IMG/VR virus record: IMGVR_UViG_3300021959_008096
Coordinates: 1 to 55,698 of that record
Direction: 5' to 3' (one strand)
DNA: 55,698 nucleotides
Origin: a virus
The notes under the pieces are model-generated. The model did not search any database. It was not told where the DNA came from and saw only the letters and a program-made list of their open reading frames with translations. Position numbers and translations under genes: made by a program. Shown here piece after piece: positions 24,585 through 32,841 of this stretch; positions within the stretch are counted from its first letter, which is position 1, and each line of letters opens with the position of its first letter.

Positions 24585-25987
24585 TACATAATGTCCTCAA
24601 ATATCGGAAATACTTCTAAAAATTTATTTTCCCAGTTTCTTTGTTTATTTACAAGGGTTAAATATTCTTTAGTTTCTGGAAGCCTTGCGCTCCAGTCTTC
24701 AGCATTCATAAAGTTAATAATACCTTTAAATCTTTTTAATCCATAGTTAGCAGTTAGGAATGTTTCTTTGTCGATTCCTGCTTCCTTTACTCCGGTAAAC
24801 TGATCCCAATTTTCTTCTATCCAAGGATAAAACTCTTTTTCATATTTTTCTGTAATCTTTTGCTTCACATTTTGTGGTAAAACTTTCAAGTTAAGTTGCG
24901 GAGGCCAATATGCAAAATGCATGTTAATGCCTCCTGCTCCTAAAGGCCATTTATTCCATTTTTTAAATCCTGCTTGTGTTTTCCATTTTACAAACTCAGG
25001 AATGTAAGCAACATTAAGTGCCATAATAGTAGTTGCTGAAGTTAGTTCGACGTTGTCACCTGTGGCGTCTAGCTTCCACATTTGCTCAACTTGATGATCC
25101 CATTTACTAGGATAACGAATATAATCATTTTGTTCGCCAAACGCATCTATACTATAATGAAACCGTACTCTCTTAAACTCTGCCCAAAGGTCAAACAAAT
25201 CATCTCTCCATTCGACTGCATTTGAGTTATAACGTAGTTCAATGTTCTTTGCGTATCCTTGACGAATACATTCTTCTAGTAAATCGTAATGTTCATCAAT
25301 GATTAAACTTTCTCCACCAGCAAAATATAGCTGATACATATGTGGAACTTGTTCCATAAGTTCCTTCCAAAATCTTGGATTATTTTTGTGCCAGTTATAA
25401 CTTGCGCCGTGATTACGTCCTTTATTTTCCCATGCACTTGTATTTTTAAGTTTTTCATTTTGCATCTGTGGATAGATGTCTTGCCATTCTTTAATCCATC
25501 CTGAACTATCGTGCGGGCTACACATAACACATGCTAGTTGGCACTTTGTACCCATTCTAAGGTCTATGTAGCGTATCTTAGGAGGAATACTGCCATCTTC
25601 CTTAGTTTCATCAACTAGTTGCTGTAAGTCATATCTATGACCCCAGTATTCTGTTTCCCAGTTTCTTTTACTAAGGTGTCCTGCTTCTTCTTCTTTATAG
25701 CACTTTAAGCAACTTGCAGGTTTTTCGCCGCGCAACATCATTTTACGCACATTACGCATATATGAACTATTCCATGCATCTTCTAATGTTGTATGGTTAA
25801 AGTTAGCGGGGATACCGTCATCATTTTTTACAATGCCGACTTCGCCGCCACCTATTTTTTTGTTGCTATCTGGATCTTGTACTGAACTTGCATTTGACGT
25901 ACAGCAGGTACGCATTTTACCGTCTGGTCTACTACTTAAATGCATCCAAGGTAGAGCACAAAATGTTGGGGATATATTCTTAGTCAT
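24584..25987 (-). CDS. Radical SAM protein with N-terminal twitch/SPASM-like cluster domain
   Basis: From the ATG at 25987 the protein has 467 residues, the longest of the paralogous set. FCALPWMHL (C10), RTCC (C28, C29) and CLKC (C93, C96) form the auxiliary cluster, GTKCQLACVMCSP (C149, C153, C156) the SAM cluster, and AGGESLI stands for GGEP. An insertion of about 25 residues follows the CC pair. An in-frame start 48 bases upstream, inside the previous gene, is rejected because 25987 aligns with the starts of the paralogues and lies seven bases after the upstream stop. No convincing Shine-Dalgarno sequence is seen here, so translation may depend on coupling to the preceding gene. Confidence 0.88.
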   Translation of the reverse strand: MTKNISPTFCALPWMHLSSRPDGKMRTCCTSNASSVQDPDSNKKIGGGEVGIVKNDDGIPANFNHTTLEDAWNSSYMRNVRKMMLRGEKPASCLKCYKEEEAGHLSKRNWETEYWGHRYDLQQLVDETKEDGSIPPKIRYIDLRMGTKCQLACVMCSPHDSSGWIKEWQDIYPQMQNEKLKNTSAWENKGRNHGASYNWHKNNPRFWKELMEQVPHMYQLYFAGGESLIIDEHYDLLEECIRQGYAKNIELRYNSNAVEWRDDLFDLWAEFKRVRFHYSIDAFGEQNDYIRYPSKWDHQVEQMWKLDATGDNVELTSATTIMALNVAYIPEFVKWKTQAGFKKWNKWPLGAGGINMHFAYWPPQLNLKVLPQNVKQKITEKYEKEFYPWIEENWDQFTGVKEAGIDKETFLTANYGLKRFKGIINFMNAEDWSARLPETKEYLTLVNKQRNWENKFLEVFPIFEDIM

Positions 25988-25994
25988 ACTGTAC

Positions 25995-27071
25995 TTATTT
26001 AAACTGCTCTGCAAAGGGGTCAAACTCGGCACCACACTTCATAGCACATACTTTTAGTTTACCTGAACTACAACTATTTATATTCCAACTTTTTTCTATT
26101 CGATTAAAAATTCCAGTACCGAATACATTTTTTAATCCTTTACGTGCATCAAGTTTTTCTTTACCACCCGATAAATCAATGAATCTCCATATTTGTTCTT
26201 GGTAAGGATTTTCATTCCACCATTTATACATACGTCCAGCAGTCCAGCAACAAGGCAATGCTAGTCCTTCTGCTGTGATGAACAAACTGTTTTCTTTTTT
26301 AACTTTACAAATGATAGGAGCTGCATCATAATATGCGTCCATACTGCCGTATTTCTTGAGTATTGTTTCTTGCTTGGTAAGAGCTTTATTCTGGTATTTT
26401 TCTTCTGGCTTTTTAAGCTCTGCTGTATCTTTGCCTTTACGGTCTTTGGCTTGATGCTTTTCTTTTTTGTTTGATTTTGTGTCAATAAATCTTCCAGTCT
26501 TCTTTTTCATAAACTTTTCAACACCCCACTCGTTGGCAAGAGCTTCTGCTTCTTCAACTTGGTGTTGATTATGTTCAAATATTAAAAAGTCCCAACGGGC
26601 TCTACCGCCGGCATTGATAAAAGTTTTCATGTTGCGTTCTACATTGTCCCAGACAACACCCTGCCTGTATATATGATTAGTGTCCCTAAGACCGTCCACA
26701 CTGAAAATAACAGCACCCATCCTGCCAAAGACTTTGGCCAGTTCACTCCACCACGCTTCATCTTTTGCTCCTCCATTTGTATTCATGCTTAACCACATAT
26801 TAGGGTTATGTTCTCTAAAGTAACGGAATATTTCTAATGTATCTCGTGCAACAATAGGATCTCCTAAGTTACCGCACATATACATTGTATTAAGTTGAGC
26901 AATAAAATCAGGTTCAAAAATACGTTTGCAATCTTCAAGTGTAAGCTCATCAAGATTAATATGCGGATTAACGCCTTCGCCGTTCATATTTCGATCACAC
27001 ATAGGACAACTGGCTTGACAGTTTTGTGTTACTTCTAAATGAATTGTTTTTATATTTTTATATTCGTACAT
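25995..27071 (-). CDS. Radical SAM protein with C-terminal SPASM domain
   Basis: The protein has 358 residues. TQNCQASCPMCDRN (C18, C22, C25) is at the N-terminus. The C-terminal third has the classic SPASM order: ICKVKK, LPCCW, NSCSSG, KVCAMKC. A strongly basic, Lys-rich insertion of about 40 residues lies between (around residues 195-235). In this protein the auxiliary domain is C-terminal, the opposite order from the twitch paralogues. GC content looks somewhat higher than the neighbours. The start overlaps the end of the SGNH-like gene 27058 by 14 bases. SPASM proteins often mature peptides, which fits a peptide-modifying role but does not prove it. Confidence 0.88.
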   Translation of the reverse strand: MYEYKNIKTIHLEVTQNCQASCPMCDRNMNGEGVNPHINLDELTLEDCKRIFEPDFIAQLNTMYMCGNLGDPIVARDTLEIFRYFREHNPNMWLSMNTNGGAKDEAWWSELAKVFGRMGAVIFSVDGLRDTNHIYRQGVVWDNVERNMKTFINAGGRARWDFLIFEHNQHQVEEAEALANEWGVEKFMKKKTGRFIDTKSNKKEKHQAKDRKGKDTAELKKPEEKYQNKALTKQETILKKYGSMDAYYDAAPIICKVKKENSLFITAEGLALPCCWTAGRMYKWWNENPYQEQIWRFIDLSGGKEKLDARKGLKNVFGTGIFNRIEKSWNINSCSSGKLKVCAMKCGAEFDPFAEQFK

Positions 27072-27792
27072 TTTGCTTTTTTCTCAGTGCGTTGCTTATT
27101 TTATTTCCTAATATTTTATTTCCGTGTATATTTAAGTGGGCGCCGTGAGCATCCGATGTTCTTTCTTTTATTGTAGACTTTTCGTACATATTTGTAAGTT
27201 CAAGATCTATAAAATAATCGCTAGTTCCTACCTTGTCTCCCATTTGAAATGTATATGTAGGTATTTGATATTCTTGCATAAGATTAGAAACAAAAAGTTT
27301 AGAAAGATAAGTTGCAGTTTTATATGTATTTGATTCTCCAGATATAGCTACATAAAAATCTTTACTAATGTGTGTTTTAGGAAACTGACTTTTTATTATA
27401 TAATCCATATTTTGAAATTGATTACTAAAGAAAGAGTTTACACTTACGTTAAAATCTATTAACTCAGCATTAAAGTCTTTATATTTTTCTTTGGTGCATT
27501 CAGTTTGATTAGAAATATGAAATCTTGGTTCAATAGTTTCTTGTATTATACACATGTCATAGTATTTTAAAGTTTGAGATTCTAATATCGATAATATAAC
27601 TTCAGCATACCAAAACCAACCTACTCCTCCTCCAGCGTATATGCGTTTGTTCATATCTTTAATATAGTCACAATGTGCCCACCATCCTCCAAGATTAAAG
27701 GCAGTGTATTCTTCACCTTTATCTCGTATAGTATTACTTAAACTATAACTTCCTCTAGAGTGACTGCACCCGAGTATTAAAACGTTTTTCAA
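27058..27792 (-). CDS. SGNH-hydrolase-like protein
   Basis: The protein has 244 residues. NVLILGCSHSRGS puts Ser10 in the SGNH block I position, FNLGGWW resembles block II, and TSDAHGAHLNIHGN near the C-terminus supplies the Asp-x-x-x-x-His pair (D214 and H219). The start codon is TTG at 27792, supported by GAGGAA at the end of the preceding gene. It is distantly similar to the 17345 protein, giving two SGNH-type enzymes in one operon. There is no signal peptide. An O-acyl esterase or acyltransferase role on a sugar is plausible, but the catalytic Asp/His spacing is looser than in the best-known members. Confidence 0.6.
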   Translation of the reverse strand: MKNVLILGCSHSRGSYSLSNTIRDKGEEYTAFNLGGWWAHCDYIKDMNKRIYAGGGVGWFWYAEVILSILESQTLKYYDMCIIQETIEPRFHISNQTECTKEKYKDFNAELIDFNVSVNSFFSNQFQNMDYIIKSQFPKTHISKDFYVAISGESNTYKTATYLSKLFVSNLMQEYQIPTYTFQMGDKVGTSDYFIDLELTNMYEKSTIKERTSDAHGAHLNIHGNKILGNKISNALRKKQNVRI

Positions 27793-27796
27793 CTAT

Positions 27797-28024
27797 CTAT
27801 TCCTCGTCAAAGACTAGTTTTATATCTTTAGCAGGTCCAATACGACTTGGCAAATCTCCATACTGCTCTACATACCATTCTATAACAGCCTTATACCAGT
27901 TTTGACTGTTATGGTGTGCTAGTTTATTAAACTGATAAATGTTATTATTTGTTGCTTCCATTGTACTCAGTGCTCTGGCACTTTCTTTTTGAAGCTCTCT
28001 AAGAGTTAGATCGTCGATGTTCAT
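27797..28024 (-). CDS. Small hypothetical protein (75 residues)
   Basis: I do not recognise this protein. It is mostly helical and charged, begins MNIDDLTLRELQKESARAL, has an aromatic middle (NWYKAVIEWYVEQYG) and no Cys. AGGAAG lies three bases before the ATG, and ATGA couples it to the methyltransferase-like gene upstream; the SGNH gene follows after four bases. Its place inside an enzyme operon suggests an adaptor, carrier-like partner or possible substrate. It lacks a double-glycine cleavage site and the serine attachment motif of acyl carrier proteins, so these roles are speculative. Confidence 0.6.
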   Translation of the reverse strand: MNIDDLTLRELQKESARALSTMEATNNNIYQFNKLAHHNSQNWYKAVIEWYVEQYGDLPSRIGPAKDIKLVFDEE

Positions 28025-28872
28025 GGTCTTCCTATTAACATAAATCTTTTATATCCGTATAGTTCTTTTTCTCCGGAATAATATAGTCTACTCATTGGAA
28101 ACTTTTTTAACATTTCATCAAGGCTATGTACACAGTTTATATGTTCTTTGATAGTAAAAAGATTGTTTGACTGAATAATATATAATGGATCACTTTCTGT
28201 CGTCCTAGTTACAAACTTGTTATACCAATCTTCTTTAAAATGCTCTGCACTAGTATTAATAATCAAACTTGGAAATCTTTTTTCTACGATAACTTTTCCG
28301 GAAGTATAGTTTTTTAAAGAAAACTCCAATCCATTTTGATGAAGAGTAGTTAGATCATTGATGTCCATTTCGGAACTTTTTACAGTGAACCCTTCAATCT
28401 TGTCTATGTTAAAAATCTTATCACTAACCCAACAAGCAGTTGGATCAATATCAAAGTTTCTTATACAACTATATGATATACCAGATTTATCAAGATACTT
28501 TACTGTTTGACCAAACCAGCCGGCAAGTATAAAAATAGTATGAAAATCTTTTTGGTCAATTTTAGCTAACTCTTGCGAAAGCCATATTTTACTTAATACT
28601 TGTCCTCTACTGAATGCATCTTGTAATGCTGCTGGATCTTGACCTGATCTATAATATTTGTGGAATATATCGAATATAGGATTAGGAGCAAACTTACGAA
28701 GCACACTAATAAACTCAACCATGCCTGCTTGATTAGTTGTATCAATAATATTGTTTTCGGAATACATGGACTTCTCTAAAAAATCGATAAACTTTTTAGA
28801 TTCTAAGTCGTTGTCAAACTCTAAAAATGAAGACAGTCCTCGAACCCAGTTTAGTGTATTTTCTTTATTCAT
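28021..28872 (-). CDS. Methyltransferase-like protein (tentative)
   Basis: The protein has 283 residues. The segment FHTIFILAGWFGQ (motif I-like at 116-121) is followed about 20 residues later by RNFDIDP, whose Asp141 is where many class I SAM methyltransferases hold the ribose. FPSLIINTSAEHF could be the motif IV strand. The N-terminal ~110 residues are helical and unassigned. GGAGAAG precedes the ATG at 28872. It lies second in the operon from 29539, just after a glycosyltransferase-like gene with an eight-base overlap. The fold assignment rests on a few short motifs and could be wrong. Confidence 0.5.
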   Translation of the reverse strand: MNKENTLNWVRGLSSFLEFDNDLESKKFIDFLEKSMYSENNIIDTTNQAGMVEFISVLRKFAPNPIFDIFHKYYRSGQDPAALQDAFSRGQVLSKIWLSQELAKIDQKDFHTIFILAGWFGQTVKYLDKSGISYSCIRNFDIDPTACWVSDKIFNIDKIEGFTVKSSEMDINDLTTLHQNGLEFSLKNYTSGKVIVEKRFPSLIINTSAEHFKEDWYNKFVTRTTESDPLYIIQSNNLFTIKEHINCVHSLDEMLKKFPMSRLYYSGEKELYGYKRFMLIGRP

Positions 28873-29539
28873 TAAACTTCTCCATTAGCCAGTCAAAATC
28901 GTTTATTTCTCTTAGCTTGTCTATATTTTCTTTATTTCTTGCACCATATGCTGCGCCTGCTTTGGCTCCTTTAATAGCATAATCGCCGAAAGGTCTATCT
29001 TCGCCAACTGTACACCAAGTATGTAACCGTTCTTGTGTTTCATTATCTTTTTGTCTGTCTATGATTTTGCTAGACAGTTTACAACATTCTCTAAACGCAC
29101 TTTTCCAAGTTTCAAAAGGTGCAGTATTAAATGCTGTAATATTACTTACATCGTGCATTGCACAAAACTTGTCGCTAATGCTAGTTGTCATATCAGGCTT
29201 GCTAGTATCCATGTCAATAGTAAGTTGTGTAGGAAATAGTTTTACACCTCCGTAACCATATTCCATATCGTTAATCGGATTACGACTACGCCATACATGA
29301 ACAGTATCTAAGTTCCATTTGTGTGGCTTAAAACTAAAATCAAAATCATCAACTATATGTGCATCACCATCTACAATCCAGAACATTTTAGTCCAGCACT
29401 GTTTAGCACCTGCAATGTGTGCTTGGTGTATACCTTTTACACCGTGTATACGTTTTGCTGTAGGGAAACGTTTAATAAGACGGTTCCAGTTCTCGTCAGC
29501 ATTAGGTTCTTGGTATGAAATAAAGACAATATCAAACAT
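28865..29539 (-). CDS. Glycosyltransferase-like protein (DGD motif), paralogue of 33982 gene
   Basis: The protein has 224 residues. It begins FDIVFISYQEPNADENW and has FWIVDGDAHIVDDF, with D57-G-D59 as a GT-A-type metal-binding motif. The 33982 protein starts almost the same way (YDIIYLSYDEPNAEENY) and has TIDGDNKI at the same place, which fixes the start codon at 29539 despite the lack of a ribosome site. A sigma70 promoter with perfect hexamers ends five bases before the ATG. The likely role is transfer of a sugar to a glycan or protein in the cytoplasm. Donor and acceptor are unknown. Confidence 0.65.
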   Translation of the reverse strand: MFDIVFISYQEPNADENWNRLIKRFPTAKRIHGVKGIHQAHIAGAKQCWTKMFWIVDGDAHIVDDFDFSFKPHKWNLDTVHVWRSRNPINDMEYGYGGVKLFPTQLTIDMDTSKPDMTTSISDKFCAMHDVSNITAFNTAPFETWKSAFRECCKLSSKIIDRQKDNETQERLHTWCTVGEDRPFGDYAIKGAKAGAAYGARNKENIDKLREINDFDWLMEKFNE

Positions 29540-29544
29540 AACTT

Positions 29545-29573
29545 ATTATACTACTTATTGGTGGTTTTGTCAA
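29545..29573 (-). promoter_or_regulatory. Consensus sigma70 promoter with -10 five bases before the ATG
   Basis: On the minus strand TTGACA (29568-29573), exactly 17 bases, and TATAAT (29545-29550) match the consensus fully. AAGTT and the ATG at 29539 follow directly. Transcription should start at or beside the ATG, giving a leaderless mRNA for the long operon 29539 to 17345. Confidence 0.85.
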
Positions 29574-29601
29574 TAGCAAACATTCATGGTTATATACGCA
29601 C

Positions 29602-29608
29602 ATAAATA
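29602..29608 (+). promoter_or_regulatory. Late-type promoter box (ATAAATA) for the 29616 gene
   Basis: ATAAATA ends seven bases before the ATG at 29616, with no Shine-Dalgarno sequence between them. It lies in the divergent gap that also holds the consensus promoter on the other strand. A TTGTCA at 29567 with TATATA 18 bases later could be an additional weak plus-strand promoter. Confidence 0.5.
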
Positions 29609-29615
29609 TCTAAGC

Positions 29616-31043
29616 ATGAGTAAAGTTATTCAATGGTACGTATCCGATATACCTAATCCCCATATTGACAAACATTTGTCAAACTATTTCCCGTGGAAAA
29701 AACTCCAAACTATGAGTGTGCTACAGACTATACGAGAAATGGATGATAACAAAAGCGAAGACGAGATTGGTAGATATAGTTTTAGATCAGATCCTGAATG
29801 GCATAGTTGGGTAGACTTTTATACACAAACTGAAGTAAGATTTATCAACAAAGATTTTAGAAACTATGATCCTAAAGATATAAACATATTTCCTATTAGA
29901 TTGGTTGCAAACGATGACCAAGTTTTTACTTACAAAAACCTTTGTCCTTTTGGAAACTTGCCCAACGAAACAATAGAATGGTTGCAGAAACATAAAGATT
30001 GTGCTATAGTTTTTCATGATGCTCACGAAGCAAAAGCAGTAAGTAGCAGAGACTTTGTTACAATACCAAGTTTAATAGTAAAACGTAAAGAATTCAAACT
30101 AGAAAACAGATTTGTGTTCTTAGATTCTCATGCAAACACAAAATCAATATACGAAAACTCAGTATATAATATTCCAGATTGGTTAGTATTTCTTTCGTGC
30201 AGTCATTGGATGCAGTTTGTATCTTATACAATGACTAAAAAGCATATAAACGAAATAATAAGATTATCTAAAAGAAAGCCCTTGTTTAAAAAAGGAAGAT
30301 TTTTGTGTTATTCAGGAAGATTTCGTCCTGCTAGATATACTTACCTGTCAAAACTACAAAAAATAGTACAACCTGAACACTTGTGGATGAAAATATCAAA
30401 ACCCACTGATATGGTTGATCCTGAAGTAGAAATAAAAGAAATAATGCAATATCACCAAGCATATCAGCAAAGATTGTTCAAAAGGTCGCACTATCACAGA
30501 ACTGATATCGAAAATATGATAGAGTTATACCATAAACTTCCTATTAATACATTTCCAAAAGAAATACAAGAAGGAAATATCGACTATCATCATTTAAAAT
30601 GGTTTTGGTTGCCAAATCCAACACATTATTCTAGAGCGTTTATAGATATAAGTTGTGAAACATATAACGAAAGAGAAGGCCCATATCATAACGATTTGTT
30701 TATAACAGAAAAAATATGTAAACCTATACTTGCTAGACGTCCGTTTATTACAAGTGCTAATCCCGGGTTATATGACGAGTTACATCGACTAGGATTCAAA
30801 ACTTTCGATCGTTGGTGGAACGAAGATTTTGCAGAAGAAGGTGATGTTAAAATACATATTGAAAAAATCATGCGTGTTATTAGGCGTATAGACAATATGT
30901 CTATACAAGAGTGTGATACTATGTGGGAAGAAATGCAAGATACACTTGACTACAATCAAGAGTTATATCTATATTATGCAAATCGGGCACCTAGATTTTG
31001 GATTACAGAACTTAAAAAAGTAAGAGGCAAAAAACTAATTTAA
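29616..31043 (+). CDS. Glycosyltransferase-like protein with fucosyltransferase/exostosin-type C-terminal half
   Basis: The protein has 475 residues from the ATG at 29616. The C-terminal region has FITEKICKPILARRPFI (about 362-378), then ANPGLYDELHRLGFKTF, a pattern shared by alpha-1,3-fucosyltransferase-like and exostosin-like GT-B enzymes, where the Glu-Lys pair contacts the nucleotide sugar. The N-terminal half is less recognisable and includes IVFHDAHEA. An earlier in-frame ATG at 29586 is rejected in favour of 29616, which follows an ATAAATA box. It is a single-gene plus-strand unit and its stop overlaps by nine bases the stop of the convergent 2OG gene. It likely modifies a surface glycan or a virion glycan. 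Confidence 0.7.
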   Translation: MSKVIQWYVSDIPNPHIDKHLSNYFPWKKLQTMSVLQTIREMDDNKSEDEIGRYSFRSDPEWHSWVDFYTQTEVRFINKDFRNYDPKDINIFPIRLVANDDQVFTYKNLCPFGNLPNETIEWLQKHKDCAIVFHDAHEAKAVSSRDFVTIPSLIVKRKEFKLENRFVFLDSHANTKSIYENSVYNIPDWLVFLSCSHWMQFVSYTMTKKHINEIIRLSKRKPLFKKGRFLCYSGRFRPARYTYLSKLQKIVQPEHLWMKISKPTDMVDPEVEIKEIMQYHQAYQQRLFKRSHYHRTDIENMIELYHKLPINTFPKEIQEGNIDYHHLKWFWLPNPTHYSRAFIDISCETYNEREGPYHNDLFITEKICKPILARRPFITSANPGLYDELHRLGFKTFDRWWNEDFAEEGDVKIHIEKIMRVIRRIDNMSIQECDTMWEEMQDTLDYNQELYLYYANRAPRFWITELKKVRGKKLI

Positions 31044-31571
31044 AAATCCACTTACTTGTAAAGTATACTTTGGTTTCATTCCTGCGTTAGAACTAAGATG
31101 CAAGTGTTTACTATCCCACATCCAACCTTCACCTTGTTTCCAATGAGTGCTGTTATACCATTCTTTATCTGCATCCTGATACTGTAGAAAATGTCCTACT
31201 TTCCAATCTTCAAGATACATATTAGCTCTTACTTTTAATCTAGTATCATCAGGATATCGTTTGTTAATCTGAAAAAAAGTATCTCTATGAATAGGAATAG
31301 TATTTCCTGGAGGTTGCAATATTGAACTAACTGTTACAACTTGCATATCAAGTTGCTGACCTATCTTTTCAAAGTCTACTTGTGATTCGTTCCACCACAA
31401 CTGTCTTATTTTCGTATTCTCACTTTCATAGCTATCTGGAAAACCACCATATTCTTCATGTATGTCTGTTAACTCATGAACTTGGTGTGCTATACAGCTA
31501 CCTTCGTGTACGCTATAATCTGCATCTAAGAAGATGCTAAAATCATAATCAAGTTTAATCGGTTTAAGCAT
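31035..31571 (-). CDS. AspH-like 2OG/Fe(II) oxygenase
   Basis: The protein has 178 residues from the ATG at 31571, chosen because GGAG lies five bases upstream; an in-frame TTG at 31592 has no such site. LQPPGNTIPIHRDTFF gives H95 and D97, and SKHLHLSSNAGMKPKYTLQVSG gives the distal His (H156 or H158). Where the paralogue at 15488 has Arg before YTLQ, this protein has Lys168, so 2-oxoglutarate binding may use Lys or another residue. It is the last gene of the operon from 37498 and overlaps the radical SAM gene upstream by eight bases. Confidence 0.75.
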   Translation of the reverse strand: MLKPIKLDYDFSIFLDADYSVHEGSCIAHQVHELTDIHEEYGGFPDSYESENTKIRQLWWNESQVDFEKIGQQLDMQVVTVSSILQPPGNTIPIHRDTFFQINKRYPDDTRLKVRANMYLEDWKVGHFLQYQDADKEWYNSTHWKQGEGWMWDSKHLHLSSNAGMKPKYTLQVSGFLN

Positions 31572-32841
31572 AGTTACTCCATATGTATTCAAGTTCAGGA
31601 AATGTAGCAGGTGTATTTTGGTTTCTTATTATATCTAACTGTTTAGTTTGTTTGCACATTTCGTACAGTCTTTCTTCTTCTAGTTGTTCACTCATCATAT
31701 AGTTTATAGAGTTATTTATTGTATTTTTTACACTATACAAGTTATCTGTATAGGTTTTTGATAACCAATCAATGTGTTCTTCAAACTTTTGTTTTGCTTG
31801 TTCTTTTAGATGCTGCGGTAATGCTTTTATATTATAAAAACTAGGATCATGTAAAATGTTTAAAAATAAATCATTTGGCTTTAGCCATCCTTTTTGGCAC
31901 CATTGCTTGTGTAGTTCTGGAATAGTTAAAACATTAAGTATCTGTATAGTTGGTGCGATATTAAATCTAATGTGCGGCGCTTCTGCTTTTACACGTTTTA
32001 CATTATCTTCTATTGTGGACCATACAGTATCATGCCTTAGTATCTCAGCTCTCTCTCCGTAAGTATCAACACTTATTGTACAATGTACATTATTAAAGTC
32101 TTTCCATAACTCTAAAATATCTTTGTCTTTGTAATATAACTGCAAAAAGTTTGTATTGTATCTAATAAAAGTATTGTAAAGTTTTAGTTTAGATAATCTT
32201 TTAAGTATACGATAATGTTCTTCCATTATCATAGGTTCGCCGCCTGCAAAATATATTTCTTGTATATGCGGCAGATACTCATCTAATCTTGAAAGCAATC
32301 CTTCTGTATCTTCTACAGCATGAATAATAGCTCTGTCTTTATTTCCTAGGTAACCCGGATTATCATATTCTTCTGCTAGTTTTTTTGCATCAGCAAACCA
32401 CTTGCTACTGCTAAAATGTCCGCACATTCTGCAACGCATATTGCATATATTTGAAAAACGTATATCCCAATATGTAGGTTTACTATCTAAACTTGCACCA
32501 TCTTCAAATGTAGTTTCTAATAAAGGTTTGACGCTGTCGTGATATTTCATTATACTTGCTTTTCTCAAACTCCAATCACTACTGCGTTCTTTTTCATAGC
32601 AACCGGTACATGTGCTTAACGGCATATCTTTTAGCAAGCGTCTACGTGCTTTTTTCATAGCACGACCATTCCAAATTTCATCTAAAGGTTTTTCGTTTAT
32701 ATTTCCTAAACTTGTACCAAAAGGTGCCATACAACAAGGCTGTACATCACCTTCGGTGTTTATATGCAAATGATTCCATAGCAACGGGCAATAATGCTTT
32801 GTAGCTTTATATATTTCTTTTGGTGTTTTATCGAAGTCCAT
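31564..32841 (-). CDS. Radical SAM protein with N-terminal twitch/SPASM-like cluster domain
   Basis: The protein has 425 residues and belongs to the same paralogous set as 19947, 21117, 22330 and 24584. YCPLLWNHL (C18), QPCC (C36, C37) and CTGC (C78, C81) form the auxiliary site, SNICNMRCRMCGH (C133, C137, C140) the SAM cluster, and AGGEPMI the GGEP motif. It lies in a different operon from the other four members, between another radical SAM gene and a 2OG oxygenase with short overlaps. The pairing of a twitch radical SAM protein with a following AspH-like oxygenase is the same as at 19947/18043. Confidence 0.9.
   Translation of the reverse strand: MDFDKTPKEIYKATKHYCPLLWNHLHINTEGDVQPCCMAPFGTSLGNINEKPLDEIWNGRAMKKARRRLLKDMPLSTCTGCYEKERSSDWSLRKASIMKYHDSVKPLLETTFEDGASLDSKPTYWDIRFSNICNMRCRMCGHFSSSKWFADAKKLAEEYDNPGYLGNKDRAIIHAVEDTEGLLSRLDEYLPHIQEIYFAGGEPMIMEEHYRILKRLSKLKLYNTFIRYNTNFLQLYYKDKDILELWKDFNNVHCTISVDTYGERAEILRHDTVWSTIEDNVKRVKAEAPHIRFNIAPTIQILNVLTIPELHKQWCQKGWLKPNDLFLNILHDPSFYNIKALPQHLKEQAKQKFEEHIDWLSKTYTDNLYSVKNTINNSINYMMSEQLEEERLYEMCKQTKQLDIIRNQNTPATFPELEYIWSNYA

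Noticed and set aside
25988-26035. Longer N-terminus for the 24584 radical SAM protein
   Set aside because: The extra 16 residues lie inside the upstream gene and have no counterpart in the paralogues, which all begin a few residues before the F/Y-C-x-L-P-W/F motif.
19947-28872. A RiPP (modified peptide) cluster with a precursor gene
   Set aside because: The many SPASM/twitch radical SAM proteins invite this reading, but I find no short precursor with a leader and repetitive or Cys/Gly-rich core, no clear recognition domain, and no peptidase or exporter. It remains only one possible reading of the island.
23000-32250. Recurring GC-rich string GGTTCGCCGCCTGCAAA on the plus strand as a DNA motif
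   Set aside because: It is the reverse complement of the codons for the GGEP motif in the radical SAM paralogues, so protein constraint and common descent explain it.
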